64,000 nucleotides of DNA from the NCBI RefSeq assembly GCF_030691135.1, contig NZ_JAUYFA010000037.1, positions 1 to 64,000 on the forward strand, read 5' to 3'. The position numbers were made by a program, and so were the translations under genes. Below the pieces are notes generated by a model, which was not told where the DNA came from, did not search any database, and saw only the letters and a list, made by a program, of their open reading frames with translations. Positions 34,359-44,204 of the stretch are shown here, one piece after another; within the stretch, counting starts at the first letter, position 1; each line of letters opens with the position of its first letter. Source of the DNA: Phreatobacter sp. (GTDB lineage: Bacteria; Pseudomonadota; Alphaproteobacteria; Rhizobiales; Phreatobacteraceae).

Positions 34359-37300
34359 ATGCCGAGCCATCCGCGCGCCCTGACGATTCCCGCCTCGCGA
34401 CCGCATCTGCGGACGCTGGCGGAGGCGATCCTGGCCGGCCGGGTCATTCCCGGCTGGCCGGATCCGGGTGACCCCCTGTCGCTGGCGGCGGGCACGATCC
34501 TGCTGCCGAACCGGCGCGCCTGCCGCACCATGCGCGACATCTTCGCCGAACTGACGCCGGCGGGCGCGGTGCTGCTGCCGCGAATCACGCCGATCGGCGA
34601 TGTCGACGAGGACGAATGGGCCTTCGCCGATCCGCTGCCGCTCGACGTCCTCGGCCTTGCCGCCATCGGCCCGGCCATGCCGGGGCTAGACCGCCGCCTG
34701 ACCCTCGCGACCCTGGTGCGGCGGTGGGCAGAAAGCGTCGACAGGGCGGTGATGCGCCTCAAGGGCGATGATCCGCTGATCGTCTCGACGGCGACGGCCG
34801 ACGCCCTGTCGCTGGCCGCCGATCTGATGCGGCTGATGGACCAGGTGGCGACGGAGCGGGTGCCCTGGTCGAACCTCGACGGCATCGTCGACGCCGGGCT
34901 CGACGAGTTCTGGCGGATCACCCGCGCCTTTCTGACGATCGCCCGCGAGCACTGGCCGGCCCATCTCGAAACCCTCGGCCAGAAGGAGCCGGCGATTCGC
35001 CGCGACCGTATCATCGCCGCCGAGACGATCCGCCTCGCCGCGACGACCGGGCCGCTGGTCGCGGCGGGATCGACGGGCTCGATTCCCGCGACGCGCGACC
35101 TGCTGCGCATGGTGGCGCTGCATCCGCGCGGCGCGCTGATCCTGCCCGGCCTCGATACCGATCTCGACGGAGAGTCCTGGACGGCGATCGGCGGGGCGGC
35201 GGGTGCCGCGGCCCATGCCCATCCGCAATATGGCCTGAAGCGCCTCATCGACCATGTCGGGATCGACCGCGACTCGGTGGTGATCCTGACACCGCCCGCC
35301 ACCTTCGGCCGCGAGGCCCTGGTGTCGGACGCCATGCGCCCGGCCGCCACGACCGACAGGTGGGTGGAGGCGCCGACCACGGCCACCGCCGAGGCACTGG
35401 ACGGCCTGACCGTCATCGAAGCGGCCAACGAACGCGAGGAGGCGCTAGCGGTCGCCGTCGTCCTTCGCCAGGTGGCGGAGGATCCCGCCCGCGATGCGGC
35501 GCTGGTGACGCCCGACCGGGCGCTCGCCCGCCGCGTCGTGGCGGAACTCGCCCGCTGGAACGTTGCGGTCGACGATTCCGGCGGCCAGCCGCTCGCCGGC
35601 ACGCCGGCCGCGACAGTGGTGCGGCTCTCGGCGGCGCTGGCGCTCGGCGAGCCCTCGCCGTCGGATCTGCTCGCCCTCCTCGCCCATCCGGCGCTGTCCC
35701 GGGACGACGAGGCGACGCGGGACGCGGCGATCGCCGCCATCGAGCTGAAGGCGCTGCGGGGACTGAGGCCGTCCGGCGGCCTCGCCGGTTTAGCCCGCCT
35801 GCTCGACGAAACCCTGCCGAGCCAAAGGCCGCGGCCCGAGGATGCGGCGAGCCGGGTGAACGGGGTGGCGCTGGAAGCCGGCCGGGCGCTGCTCGGTCGG
35901 ACCATCGCCGCCCTCGAACCGCTGGCGACGCTGGACCGGCAGGCGCCGATCGCCGCCTTTGCCACGGCCCACCGCGAGGTGGCCCGGCGCCTCGGCCTCG
36001 ACCCCGACGCGATCGGCGCCGAGGCCGTCACCGACCTCCTCGACCAGCTCGCGGCCTCCCCGCCGGCAGCGACCTTCCCGCTGGGGCGCGACGACTATCC
36101 TTCCGCCCTCGACGCGCTTCTGCAGACCGAAACGATCCGCCTGCCGGCCAATCCGGGGGCGCGCATCCGCATTCTCGGCCTCGTCGAGGCGCGGCTGCTG
36201 CACGTCGACTGTGTCGTGATGGCGGGCCTGGTGGAGGGCTCCTGGCCCGGCGAGACGCGGCTCGACCCTTGGCTCAACCGCGCCATGCGGGCGAGCTTCG
36301 GCATCGATCCGCCGGAGCGGCGGGTGGGCCTCGCCGCCCACGACTTCTGCCAGCTCCTCGGGCAGCGGCAGGTGGTGCTGACGCGTGCGACCAAGGCGGG
36401 CGGCGTGCCGACCGTGCCGTCGCGCTGGATGCAGCGCCTCGCCGTCGTGCTCGGCGCGGAGTCGTGGGCGGGCCTCCGCGCGCGCGGCGAGCAGGTCCTC
36501 GCCCTCGCCCAGAAACTCGACGCGGAGGAGACCGCGCGTCCCATCGCCCGTCCCCGTCCGGCGCCGCCGCTGGCACTCCGGCCGACACGGCTCTCGGTCA
36601 CCGAAATCGAGACGCTGCAGCGCGACCCCTATGCGGTCTACGCGCGGCATATCCTGAAACTGCGCGCGCTGGAGGCGCTCGACCAGGTTCCCGGCGCCGT
36701 CGAGCGCGGCATCGTCATCCACGGCGCGCTGGACGCCTATACGCGCGCGGCGTCGGCGAGCCCGGTCGCCGATCCCGTCGGCCGTCTCGTCACGCTGGGC
36801 CGCGAGGCTTTCGCGCCCTACTGGGACGATCCGTCGGTGCGCGCCGTCTGGTGGCCGCGCTACCTGCGTATCGCCGCCTGGTTCGCCGGAGCCGATGCCG
36901 ACCGGCGCCGGCTCTTCGCCGCTGCCCATGCGGAGCGGTCGGGCCATCTCGAATTCGAGACGCAGGCCGGCCGCGTCTTCCGGCTGACTACCAAGGCCGA
37001 CAGGATCGACGTGACGGAGGACGGGCGCGCCGAGATCGTCGACTACAAGACCGGCAGCCCGCCGACCGACAAGCAGGTCAATTCAGGCCTCGCCCCGCAG
37101 TTGGCGCTGGAAGCAGCCGTGCTGAAGGCGGGCGGTTTCGCCGAAATCCATCCCGACCTGAAGGTCGACGCCCTCGTCTATGCCAAGCTCGGCGGCCGTG
37201 ATCCGGCCGGCGAGTTCTGCCCCGTGACAGTCAAGGCCGGCGTCGAGACCCTGGTCGAGGACACGCTCGCCGGGCTGAAGCAGCTCATCGCCGCCTATGA

Positions 37301-37421
37301 GGACGAGAGCCGCGGCTATCTCTCCTGGGCCATGCCGCAATATGTCGGCGGCCGATCGGGCGACTATGCCCATCTCGCCCGCGTCAAGGAATGGTCGACC
37401 GGCACGGGAGAGAGCGAATGA
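34359..37421 (+). CDS. addB: Double-strand break repair protein AddB
   Basis: The nuclease/scaffold subunit of the AddAB helicase-nuclease, which resects double-strand breaks for RecA. The 1020-residue protein starts with NRRACRTMRDIFAEL and AVLLPRITPIGDVDEDEW, hallmarks of the alphaproteobacterial AddB. It ends with a RecB-type nuclease domain (DYKTGSPPTDKQVNSGLAPQLALEAAVL, with the DxK motif preceded by AEIV). The N-terminal helicase-like fold lacks a clear Walker A, as in other alphaproteobacterial AddB proteins. The stop overlaps the addA start as ATGA. Confidence 0.95.
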   Translation: MPSHPRALTIPASRPHLRTLAEAILAGRVIPGWPDPGDPLSLAAGTILLPNRRACRTMRDIFAELTPAGAVLLPRITPIGDVDEDEWAFADPLPLDVLGLAAIGPAMPGLDRRLTLATLVRRWAESVDRAVMRLKGDDPLIVSTATADALSLAADLMRLMDQVATERVPWSNLDGIVDAGLDEFWRITRAFLTIAREHWPAHLETLGQKEPAIRRDRIIAAETIRLAATTGPLVAAGSTGSIPATRDLLRMVALHPRGALILPGLDTDLDGESWTAIGGAAGAAAHAHPQYGLKRLIDHVGIDRDSVVILTPPATFGREALVSDAMRPAATTDRWVEAPTTATAEALDGLTVIEAANEREEALAVAVVLRQVAEDPARDAALVTPDRALARRVVAELARWNVAVDDSGGQPLAGTPAATVVRLSAALALGEPSPSDLLALLAHPALSRDDEATRDAAIAAIELKALRGLRPSGGLAGLARLLDETLPSQRPRPEDAASRVNGVALEAGRALLGRTIAALEPLATLDRQAPIAAFATAHREVARRLGLDPDAIGAEAVTDLLDQLAASPPAATFPLGRDDYPSALDALLQTETIRLPANPGARIRILGLVEARLLHVDCVVMAGLVEGSWPGETRLDPWLNRAMRASFGIDPPERRVGLAAHDFCQLLGQRQVVLTRATKAGGVPTVPSRWMQRLAVVLGAESWAGLRARGEQVLALAQKLDAEETARPIARPRPAPPLALRPTRLSVTEIETLQRDPYAVYARHILKLRALEALDQVPGAVERGIVIHGALDAYTRAASASPVADPVGRLVTLGREAFAPYWDDPSVRAVWWPRYLRIAAWFAGADADRRRLFAAAHAERSGHLEFETQAGRVFRLTTKADRIDVTEDGRAEIVDYKTGSPPTDKQVNSGLAPQLALEAAVLKAGGFAEIHPDLKVDALVYAKLGGRDPAGEFCPVTVKAGVETLVEDTLAGLKQLIAAYEDESRGYLSWAMPQYVGGRSGDYAHLARVKEWSTGTGESE

Positions 37422-40400
37422 GCCGCAGCCTCGCCGCCCCGCCGGAAGCGGTCATCGCCCAGCGCAAAGCCTCCGATCCCGCGCATTCGGCCTGGGTTTC
37501 GGCCAATGCCGGCTCGGGCAAGACCTATGTGCTGGCGCGCCGCGTCGTCCGCTTGATGCTGGCCGGCACTCCGCCGGGGGCCATCCTGTGCCTTACGTTC
37601 ACCAAGGCGGCGGCGGCCACCATGGCGAACCGCGTCTTTGAACTGCTGGGACAATGGGCGCTGCTGGACGATCCGGCGCTGCGGGAGGCCCTCCATGCGC
37701 TGGACGGCCAGGACCACGACGACGCCACGCTGCGCCGGGCGCGCCGCCTCTTCGCCGAAGCGCTGGAAACGCCAGGCGGGCTGAAGGTGCAGACGATCCA
37801 CGCCTTCTGCGAAAGGGTGCTGCATCAGTTCCCCTTCGAGGCCAATGTCGCCTCGCAGTTCACCGTGCTCGACGAGCGGGCCCACGAGGAGATGGTGCGC
37901 CGGGCCAAGCTCGGTGTCCTTCTGGAGGCCGCGGCGGAACCCGACGGCGAGACCGGCCGGGCGCTCGCCCATCTGTCGACGGTCGCTGCCGACACGACGG
38001 TGGACGACCTTCTCGGCGAGGCACTCGCCGCCCGCCACGCCATGGAGCAGGACATCGCCGCCCGGGGCGGCCTGGCGCGGGCGATCGCGACGCTCGGAGA
38101 CACGTTCGGGCTCCTGCCCGGCGAAACCGAAGCGGCGTTGACCGCGGCCATCGTCGACGAGGCGGAACTGCCGCCCGGCGAATGGGAGGGGGTCGCCGAC
38201 ACGCTGATCCACAACTCCGACGCCGTCACCGACAAGGCCGTTGCGGCGGCGCTGCGACAGGCTGCCCGCGACGCGACACGGCGCAGCGACATCTACGAGC
38301 AGATCTACTTCACCCTGGCAGGCGAGCCGCGGAAGACGATCGTCACGGCGAAGATGAAATCCCGCGAGCCGAAGCTGGCGGAGCTGTTCGGCCGGGAGAA
38401 GGACCGGCTCGAGGCGCTGCGGCTGAAGCGCAAGGCCGCCGTCCTGCGCGACGGCACGGCCGCCCTGCTCACCCTCGCCCAGGCCATCTCGCAGCGGGTG
38501 GAAGCCGACAAGGCGGCGCGGGGAGCGCTGGATTTCGCCGACCTGATCGTCCGGACGCGCGACCTGTTCCGCAACGGCTCGGCGCCCTGGATCCTCTACA
38601 AGCTCGACCAGGGCATCGACCATGTGCTGGTGGACGAGGCGCAGGATACCAGCCCCGACCAGTGGGAAATCGTCAGCGCCCTGATCGAGGAGTTCACCGC
38701 CGGCGAGGGCGCGCGCGGCATGCCGCGCACCCTTTTCGTGGTCGGCGACGAGAAACAGTCGATCTATTCGTTCCAGGGCGCGGTGCCGCAGAACTTCAGC
38801 ACACTGCGCGATGCCTTCGCGCGGCGGTTCGCAGCGGCCAAACGGCCCTTCGAACGCAATATCAGCCTCAACTTCTCGTTCCGCTCGACCAAGGCCGTCC
38901 TCAGCGCCGTCGACCGCGTCTTCGCCGACGACGATGCGCGCAAGGGCCTGTCCTTCGCGCCGGGCCCGCTGTCGCCGCACGAGGCGGCGCGGCAAGCCGC
39001 ACCCGGTCTCGTGGAGCTCTGGCCGGCCGCCCTGCCGGAGGCCGGAGAGGATCCCTCGCCCTGGACCGCTCCGGTGGACGCACCCGGCCTCGGTGATCCC
39101 GCGGAACGGCTGGCGGCGCGGATCGCCTGCCATGTCAGGCTGTGGCTCGACGAGGGGCACCGCCTGCCCGACCGCGACCGGCCGATCCGCGCCGGTGACA
39201 TTCTCGTCCTGGTGCGGCGGCGCGGGCCGATCTTCGAAAGCATCATCCGGGCGCTGAAAAATGCCGGCGTGCCGGTGGCGGGTGCCGATCGCCTCGTGCT
39301 GGGCGAGCATATCGCCGTCATGGACCTGCTGGCGCTCGGCGACTGCCTGCTGACGCCCGAGGACGACCTGTCGCTCGCTGCCGTGCTGAAGAGCCCGCTG
39401 ATCGGCATCAGCGAGGATGACCTGCTGGAACTGGCCGCGGGCCGTTCCGGGTCGCTTTGGAACGCCTTGGTGGAGGATGAGCACCCGGCGGCGGCCCGGC
39501 TCGCCGGCTGGCGGGACGAGGCGCTCGCCCTTTCGCCCGCCGCCTTCTACGGCCGGGTGCTGGCGCGCGACCGCGGCCGGCGCGCCATGCTGGCACGCCT
39601 CGGTTCGGAGGCCGCCGACGCGCTGGACGAGTTCATGTCAATGGCGCTGTCCTTCGAGACGACGGACATCCCGACCCTGCGCGGGTTCCTGTCGTCCATG
39701 CGGGCGAGCGAGCTCAACGTGAAGCGCGACATGGAGCTCGGCCGCGACGAGGTGCGCGTCATGACCGTCCACGGTGCCAAGGGGCTGGAAGCCGACATCG
39801 TCTTCCTCGCCGACACGATGGGCAAGCCCGGCGGCAGCCACGACCCGAAGATCTTCGCCATCCAGCCGCCCAATGCGCCGGTCGGCTCACCGCCGCGCCT
39901 CGTCTGGTCGCCATCGTCGAAGACCGATGTCGGGCTGGTGGCGGAGGCGCGAAAGGCCAGTCGCGAGGCGCAGGCGGAGGAGTATCGCCGCCTGCTCTAT
40001 GTCGCGATGACGCGGGCCGCCGACCGGCTCATCGTCTGCGGGGCGCGGCCGAAGCGCGCCGTTTCCGATGTCTGGTACGACATCGTCGACCGCACCATCG
40101 GCAGCGAAGCGGTCGAGGAGCCGGCCGATGACGGCGACGGCACCGTGAAACGCTGGCGCAAGGGGCCGCCCCTCCCGGCCGAGCGGGCGCCGGCCGCGCG
40201 GAGCGCGCCGGCTGCCGTTCCCGTGCCGCACTGGCTGCAGACGGCCGCACCCGCCGTCGCGCCGCCGCCGCGGACCCTGACACCGTCGGGCTTCGGCGGC
40301 ACGCCCGGCCGCCGAACGTCCGGGGAGGCGCTGAAGAGCCGCGAGGCGGCGATCCGGCGCGGCACGATCATCCATCGTCTGCTGCAATCACTGCCCGACC

Positions 40401-40852
40401 TTCCGCCCGACAGGCAGGCCGAGGCGGCGCAGCGCTTTCTGGCGGCGCAGAGCGACATCGACGCGGTGGTGGCGGCCGGACTGGCGGCCGAGGCGCTCCG
40501 GCTGATGGCGGACCCGCGGGTCGCCCCGCTCTTCGGTCCGCGCAGCCGGGCCGAGGTGCCGGTCGCCGGACAGCTCGGCGGCAAGACGGTCTCCGGCCAG
40601 ATCGACCGGCTGGTGGTGACGCCCCTGTCCGTCATCATCGCCGACTTCAAGACCAATGATCCGGCCCCGACGCGCCCTGAGGACGTGCCGGAGAGCTATG
40701 TGGCGCAGCTCGCCATCTACCGTGCGCTGCTGGCCGAGATCCTGCCGGGACGGCGGGTCGAGGCCTGGCTCGTCTGGACCGCTGTCCCGGCGGTGATGCC
40801 GGTCGCCGCCGAGCGGCTCGACGCGATGATGGCGAAGCTCGGGCTGGCCTGA
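37418..40852 (+). CDS. addA: Double-strand break repair helicase AddA
   Basis: A UvrD/RecB-type ATP-dependent 3'-5' helicase and nuclease, partner of AddB. The 1144-residue protein has Walker A WVSANAGSGKTYVLARRVV, motif Ia TFTKAAAATMANRV, QTIHAFCERVLHQFP, Walker B HVLVDEAQDTSPDQWEIV, motif III FVVGDEKQSIYSFQGA and motifs V/VI MTVHGAKGLEADIVFL and RLLYVAMTRAADRLIV. A C-terminal nuclease domain contains IIADFKTNDPAP. An ATG at 37391 is in frame but lies inside addB; 37418 overlaps the addB stop by 4 bases and gives the usual N-terminus. Confidence 0.96.
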   Translation: MSRSLAAPPEAVIAQRKASDPAHSAWVSANAGSGKTYVLARRVVRLMLAGTPPGAILCLTFTKAAAATMANRVFELLGQWALLDDPALREALHALDGQDHDDATLRRARRLFAEALETPGGLKVQTIHAFCERVLHQFPFEANVASQFTVLDERAHEEMVRRAKLGVLLEAAAEPDGETGRALAHLSTVAADTTVDDLLGEALAARHAMEQDIAARGGLARAIATLGDTFGLLPGETEAALTAAIVDEAELPPGEWEGVADTLIHNSDAVTDKAVAAALRQAARDATRRSDIYEQIYFTLAGEPRKTIVTAKMKSREPKLAELFGREKDRLEALRLKRKAAVLRDGTAALLTLAQAISQRVEADKAARGALDFADLIVRTRDLFRNGSAPWILYKLDQGIDHVLVDEAQDTSPDQWEIVSALIEEFTAGEGARGMPRTLFVVGDEKQSIYSFQGAVPQNFSTLRDAFARRFAAAKRPFERNISLNFSFRSTKAVLSAVDRVFADDDARKGLSFAPGPLSPHEAARQAAPGLVELWPAALPEAGEDPSPWTAPVDAPGLGDPAERLAARIACHVRLWLDEGHRLPDRDRPIRAGDILVLVRRRGPIFESIIRALKNAGVPVAGADRLVLGEHIAVMDLLALGDCLLTPEDDLSLAAVLKSPLIGISEDDLLELAAGRSGSLWNALVEDEHPAAARLAGWRDEALALSPAAFYGRVLARDRGRRAMLARLGSEAADALDEFMSMALSFETTDIPTLRGFLSSMRASELNVKRDMELGRDEVRVMTVHGAKGLEADIVFLADTMGKPGGSHDPKIFAIQPPNAPVGSPPRLVWSPSSKTDVGLVAEARKASREAQAEEYRRLLYVAMTRAADRLIVCGARPKRAVSDVWYDIVDRTIGSEAVEEPADDGDGTVKRWRKGPPLPAERAPAARSAPAAVPVPHWLQTAAPAVAPPPRTLTPSGFGGTPGRRTSGEALKSREAAIRRGTIIHRLLQSLPDLPPDRQAEAAQRFLAAQSDIDAVVAAGLAAEALRLMADPRVAPLFGPRSRAEVPVAGQLGGKTVSGQIDRLVVTPLSVIIADFKTNDPAPTRPEDVPESYVAQLAIYRALLAEILPGRRVEAWLVWTAVPAVMPVAAERLDAMMAKLGLA

Positions 40853-40877
40853 AGAGCGGCGCGCGCGGCCGCGATGC

Positions 40878-41744
40878 TCACAGGGCGGCGAGCGGCGGCA
40901 GGTTGTCGTCTTTGCCGGTCAGGGCCGAGGCGTGCAGGCCGCGGACACGTTGCTCGAGGAAATGGGCGATGGCCTTGCGGTCGGCGCTCGGATCGAAGGG
41001 CACGGGGTTACCGAAGATGAGGTCGACGTCGACGGCGCCGTCCTTCAGCAGCGCCCAGGCATGGGGCACCAGTTCGATGTCGCCGATCCAGGAAATGCGG
41101 GAGCGGTGCTGGCGGCCTGCCGGCAGGCCGTTGATGCGGCGATAGGCCAGCGCGATCGGCTGGATCCAGACGGTCTCGCCGGTGGCGCGGGCGAGGCTTT
41201 CGGCGGCTCCCACCAGGGCGGGGCGGAAGCGCAGGACGCGGTTGCCGTCGGAGGACGTGCCCTCGGCGAAGAGCACGACGGGCTCGCCCTCGCGCATGCG
41301 GGCGATCATTTCCTGCGCCGTCCGCGAGGTGGTGTGGCGGCGGTCACGATCCACGAAGATCGACCGCTGCAGCTTGGCGAGATAACCGAAGAGCGGCCAG
41401 TTGGCGATCTCCGCCTTGGCGACGAACGAGACCGGCGCGAAGGCGCCGAGCACCATGATGTCCATCCAGGTGACGTGGTTGGGCACGAAGAGCGCCGGCC
41501 GGTGCGTGGTCGCCTCGCCGCGCACCGTGATCCGGGCGCCGAGGGCCTTGAGCACGATCCGATGGAACAGCATGGGGATGGTGCGGCGGGCGTTGAGACC
41601 GAAGCCGTGGGCGATCATCTGGGCGGGCAGCAGCACCAGCGCCGCGGCGATCAGCAGCGCCAGCCAGACCAGGGCCCGGATCGAATCGAAGATGCTCGGA
41701 CCGCCGCGGCCGAACTCCGTGCCCGGCCTGTCAGGATTCTTCAT
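40878..41744 (-). CDS. Lysophospholipid (1-acylglycerol-3-phosphate) acyltransferase, PlsC family
   Basis: A membrane acyltransferase of 288 residues. The HX4D catalytic motif is PNHVTWMDIMVLG, the glycerophosphate site is FAEGTSSDGNRVLRFRPAL, and an N-terminal membrane segment is LVWLALLIAAALVLLP. Family members acylate lysophosphatidic acid, or ornithine-lipid precursors (OlsA), in rhizobia; the sequence alone does not decide. It overlaps the upstream mur gene by 14 bases and is co-transcribed with it. This mur-plsC pairing is common in rhizobia and is followed there by miaB, which is absent here. Confidence 0.88.
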   Translation of the reverse strand: MKNPDRPGTEFGRGGPSIFDSIRALVWLALLIAAALVLLPAQMIAHGFGLNARRTIPMLFHRIVLKALGARITVRGEATTHRPALFVPNHVTWMDIMVLGAFAPVSFVAKAEIANWPLFGYLAKLQRSIFVDRDRRHTTSRTAQEMIARMREGEPVVLFAEGTSSDGNRVLRFRPALVGAAESLARATGETVWIQPIALAYRRINGLPAGRQHRSRISWIGDIELVPHAWALLKDGAVDVDLIFGNPVPFDPSADRKAIAHFLEQRVRGLHASALTGKDDNLPPLAAL

Positions 41745-42216
41745 CGAGCGGCACGCAATAGAGTTCGAGGCGATGGTCGACCAGCCGGTAGCCGAGCTTG
41801 CGGGCGATCTCGGCCTGCAGCCGCTCGATTTCCTCCGACTGGAACTCGACGACCCGGCCCGACCGGAGGTCGATCAGATGGTCGTGATGGGCTTCCGGGA
41901 TGGTCTCGTAGCGGGCGCGTCCGTCACCGAAGGCGTGTCGGGTGATGATGCCGGAATCCTCGAACAGCTTGACGGTCCGGTAGACCGTCGACAGGGAGAT
42001 GTTCGAATCGACGGCATTGGCCCGCCGGTGCAGTTCCTCGACGTCGGGATGATCGGCCGCCGCCTCGATGACGCGGGCGATGACGCGGCGCTGATCGGTC
42101 ATCCGCATGCCCTTGGCGATGCAGGCTTCCTCGATCGTACTGGTCCGGCTCTCGATCCGGGGCGCTATCACCACGGTCCTCCTCAACGGCGACGGACCGA
42201 TCCTATAGCTTTGCAC
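41731..42216 (-). CDS. mur: Fur-family metalloregulator, Mur type
   Basis: A 161-residue Fur-superfamily repressor. A winged helix (GMRMTDQRRVIARVIEAAADHPDVEELHRRANAVDSNISLSTVYRTVKLFEDSGII) is followed by a metal-binding dimerisation domain (HHDHLIDLRSGRVVEFQ, HRLELYCVP). The close resemblance to rhizobial Mur, a manganese-responsive repressor, is from memory of that family; Fur is the safe family name. The first 20 or so residues before the helix are unusually long, so an internal start (such as GTG in TVVIAPRIES) is possible. It probably represses Mn or Fe transport genes elsewhere and shares a transcript with plsC. Confidence 0.85.
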   Translation of the reverse strand: MQSYRIGPSPLRRTVVIAPRIESRTSTIEEACIAKGMRMTDQRRVIARVIEAAADHPDVEELHRRANAVDSNISLSTVYRTVKLFEDSGIITRHAFGDGRARYETIPEAHHDHLIDLRSGRVVEFQSEEIERLQAEIARKLGYRLVDHRLELYCVPLDEES

Positions 42217-42226
42217 GCCCGCCCCG

Positions 42227-43591
42227 TCACCCCCGCGCGACGGTCATGGCCACCGGTGCGGCTGCCGCCGCCGGCTGTTCCTCATCCTCGTCGTCATACA
42301 TCATGGCGATCGCGCGCTGACGGTCGGCGATGGAGGTGTTCAGCCGGTCGAGGGCGAGGGTGAGTGTGGCGAACTGGCTCGAGTCGAAGCCGGGCCGTTT
42401 CGACGCCTCGATGGATTCGACGAAGATGTCGTCGGCGCGCTTGGCGATCTCGTCGAGCACGTCGGTGTCGTCGGAGGCGCGAGCCTGTCGGAGGAGAAGC
42501 AATACTTCAGGCAGGAACCCCGGGTCCTTCTCACGTCGGCCGACGCCGAAATAGCCGGCCGCCCCGGCGAGCGCCGAGCCGCCGAGGGACAGGCCGAAAA
42601 TGGTCAGATAGAGGAAATCGCTGTATTTTTCGAGAAAGGTCTTCTGCTCACCCGTCAGATAGGCGAGGGCGCCGGGGTGGACCTGGATCGAGGATCCCTT
42701 TTCCGTATCAGGCACTTCCAGACGGTTTGCAGCGGGGTGCTGGGCGGCGAACGAAGGGCGCAGGGTGAACAGCTGCTGGGTGAATTCGGCGGCCACCGCA
42801 TCGTCGACGCTGCGGCGCGCCACGAGATAGTGCACGACGCCGAGCGTCGGGAAGCTCTCCGTCGGCCGGGGCGGGTTCGACCCGAAGGAGCCGGCGACGA
42901 TGTCCATCGATTCCAGAAAGACGACCCGGTCGGCGACCGCTTCGGCCTCGCGCACCGGCACGAAGGTGACCTTGCCGTCTGGCGTCTCGCGCACGAGGCC
43001 GGCGATGGCGTCGGCGACAGGCTTCGAAGAGGGCGGGCCGACGGTGACCAGCGCCTCGATCTGCTTTTTGCGGAAGATTTCCGCCGTCTCCCAGGGCAGG
43101 ACCTCGACCATCCGCACGGTCGAGGGCTGAACACCGTGTTCGCGCAGAATGGTCTGGATCAGACGGGCATTGTAGCCGATGCCGCGTCCCATGACGCCGA
43201 TCGTCTTGCCGCCGAGATCCGTCCAGCGCTCGATGCCGGCGGCAGCCGGTGCCGCCAGGATGACCGGGTTGCGCTGCCAGGTCGCCACGGTCATGGCGCT
43301 GGGGGGAAAGGCGATGTCGGCCCTGACGATGGCGAAGTCGACCTCCTCGCGCTCCAGCTTGGCGGCGCTGTCGGAGGGCGAATCGGATGAGACGAGACGC
43401 AGACGCACGCTGGAGCGCTCGCGTTGCAGGGCCACGCGGAACGCGTCGATCAGACGCGCCGCTTCCGACCCGGACGGCCCCACCGCGATGGTGACCGTCG
43501 TCGGCCGGTTGTACGAAAAGGTCGCCAGAGCGGCGCAGCCGATAAGGGCGCAGACGACAGCGACGATGATGAGACGCGTGCGGGACATCAA
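42227..43591 (-). CDS. TAXI-family TRAP transporter solute-binding protein with C-terminal membrane segment
   Basis: A 454-residue protein. An N-terminal membrane/signal segment (LIIVAVVCALIGCAALATFSY) is followed by a TAXI-type periplasmic binding domain (TVTIAVGPSGSEAARLIDAFR, VDFAIVRADIAF, GGKTIGVMGRGIGYNARLIQTIL). A second membrane segment lies near 330-350 (FLYLTIFGLSLGGSALAGAAGYFGVG), then a cytoplasmic tail ending DDEDEEQPAAAAAP. The tail and double anchoring are unlike classical secreted TAXI proteins and suggest a membrane-bound sensor-like role. No TRAP permease gene is adjacent, so transport is not assured. Confidence 0.8.
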   Translation of the reverse strand: MMSRTRLIIVAVVCALIGCAALATFSYNRPTTVTIAVGPSGSEAARLIDAFRVALQRERSSVRLRLVSSDSPSDSAAKLEREEVDFAIVRADIAFPPSAMTVATWQRNPVILAAPAAAGIERWTDLGGKTIGVMGRGIGYNARLIQTILREHGVQPSTVRMVEVLPWETAEIFRKKQIEALVTVGPPSSKPVADAIAGLVRETPDGKVTFVPVREAEAVADRVVFLESMDIVAGSFGSNPPRPTESFPTLGVVHYLVARRSVDDAVAAEFTQQLFTLRPSFAAQHPAANRLEVPDTEKGSSIQVHPGALAYLTGEQKTFLEKYSDFLYLTIFGLSLGGSALAGAAGYFGVGRREKDPGFLPEVLLLLRQARASDDTDVLDEIAKRADDIFVESIEASKRPGFDSSQFATLTLALDRLNTSIADRQRAIAMMYDDEDEEQPAAAAAPVAMTVARG

Positions 43592-43674
43592 TGATCAGGT
43601 TCCGCAGAGATCATGGCTCTTTTGCGGTGCAAATACCATCGCCTCGCCGAGACCGCTGGTGGCTGCTGGCGATA

Positions 43675-44142
43675 TCAGCGGCGACGCGGCGAATCCTCGA
43701 TCATGATGGAGGGTGTGCCCGTCGACCGCGACTGCGTCGCCGCACGGTTGATCCGATCCCGCTCGGCCTCGGTCAGCGTCCGGCGGGCCCCTCCTCCCTG
43801 TACCGCGCGGCCGGGAGCGGTACGGGCCTCGTCCGCGTCGCGTCCCCGACGACGATCGGCATCGCGCTGGCGCTGCTGGTCGCGTTGCTGGCGGCGCAGT
43901 GTTTCGAGATTGCGGTCGGTTTCACGCTGCTGGCTGCGCTGAAAGCTGTCGAACGAGCGCCGGTCGCTGTCCCGCTGGCGCAGGATCTCGAAATGCTGCT
44001 GCGTCGGATTGCCGAAGGAGGGCGGCGCCATGCCCGGCGCCGGCGGTGGATAGCCGACCTGGGCACGGAGCGGGCCGGAACCACCGGCAAGGCCGGCGAA
44101 AGCGATGAGAACGAGCGTCAGGGCGGTGCGCTTCGTCGGCAT
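43675..44142 (-). CDS. Hypothetical secreted Gln/Arg-rich protein
   Basis: A 155-residue protein with a convincing signal peptide (TALTLVLIAFAGLAGGSGPLRAQ). The mature part is Pro-rich at first (VGYPPPAPGMAPPSFGNP). A strongly charged region rich in Q, R, D and E follows (QQHFEILRQRDSDRRSFDSFQ and onward), likely helical or coiled coil, with a short conserved-looking C-terminus (AERDRINRAATQSRSTG). No domain is recognised. It stands alone between the TAXI-type gene and the acuI gene, all on the minus strand. The function is unknown; an envelope location is inferred from the signal peptide. Confidence 0.65.
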   Translation of the reverse strand: MPTKRTALTLVLIAFAGLAGGSGPLRAQVGYPPPAPGMAPPSFGNPTQQHFEILRQRDSDRRSFDSFQRSQQRETDRNLETLRRQQRDQQRQRDADRRRGRDADEARTAPGRAVQGGGARRTLTEAERDRINRAATQSRSTGTPSIMIEDSPRRR

Positions 44143-44204
44143 GGACTGATCCTGATCCTCCGGGCGTCAACGCCGCGATGCCGCGGGTGTTCCAGACCAG
44201 TCTG

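Noticed and set aside
34352-39484. Long minus-strand open frames (559 and 706 codons) opposite addB and addA
   Set aside because: They are antisense to two well-supported helicase/nuclease genes and their composition is shadow-like.
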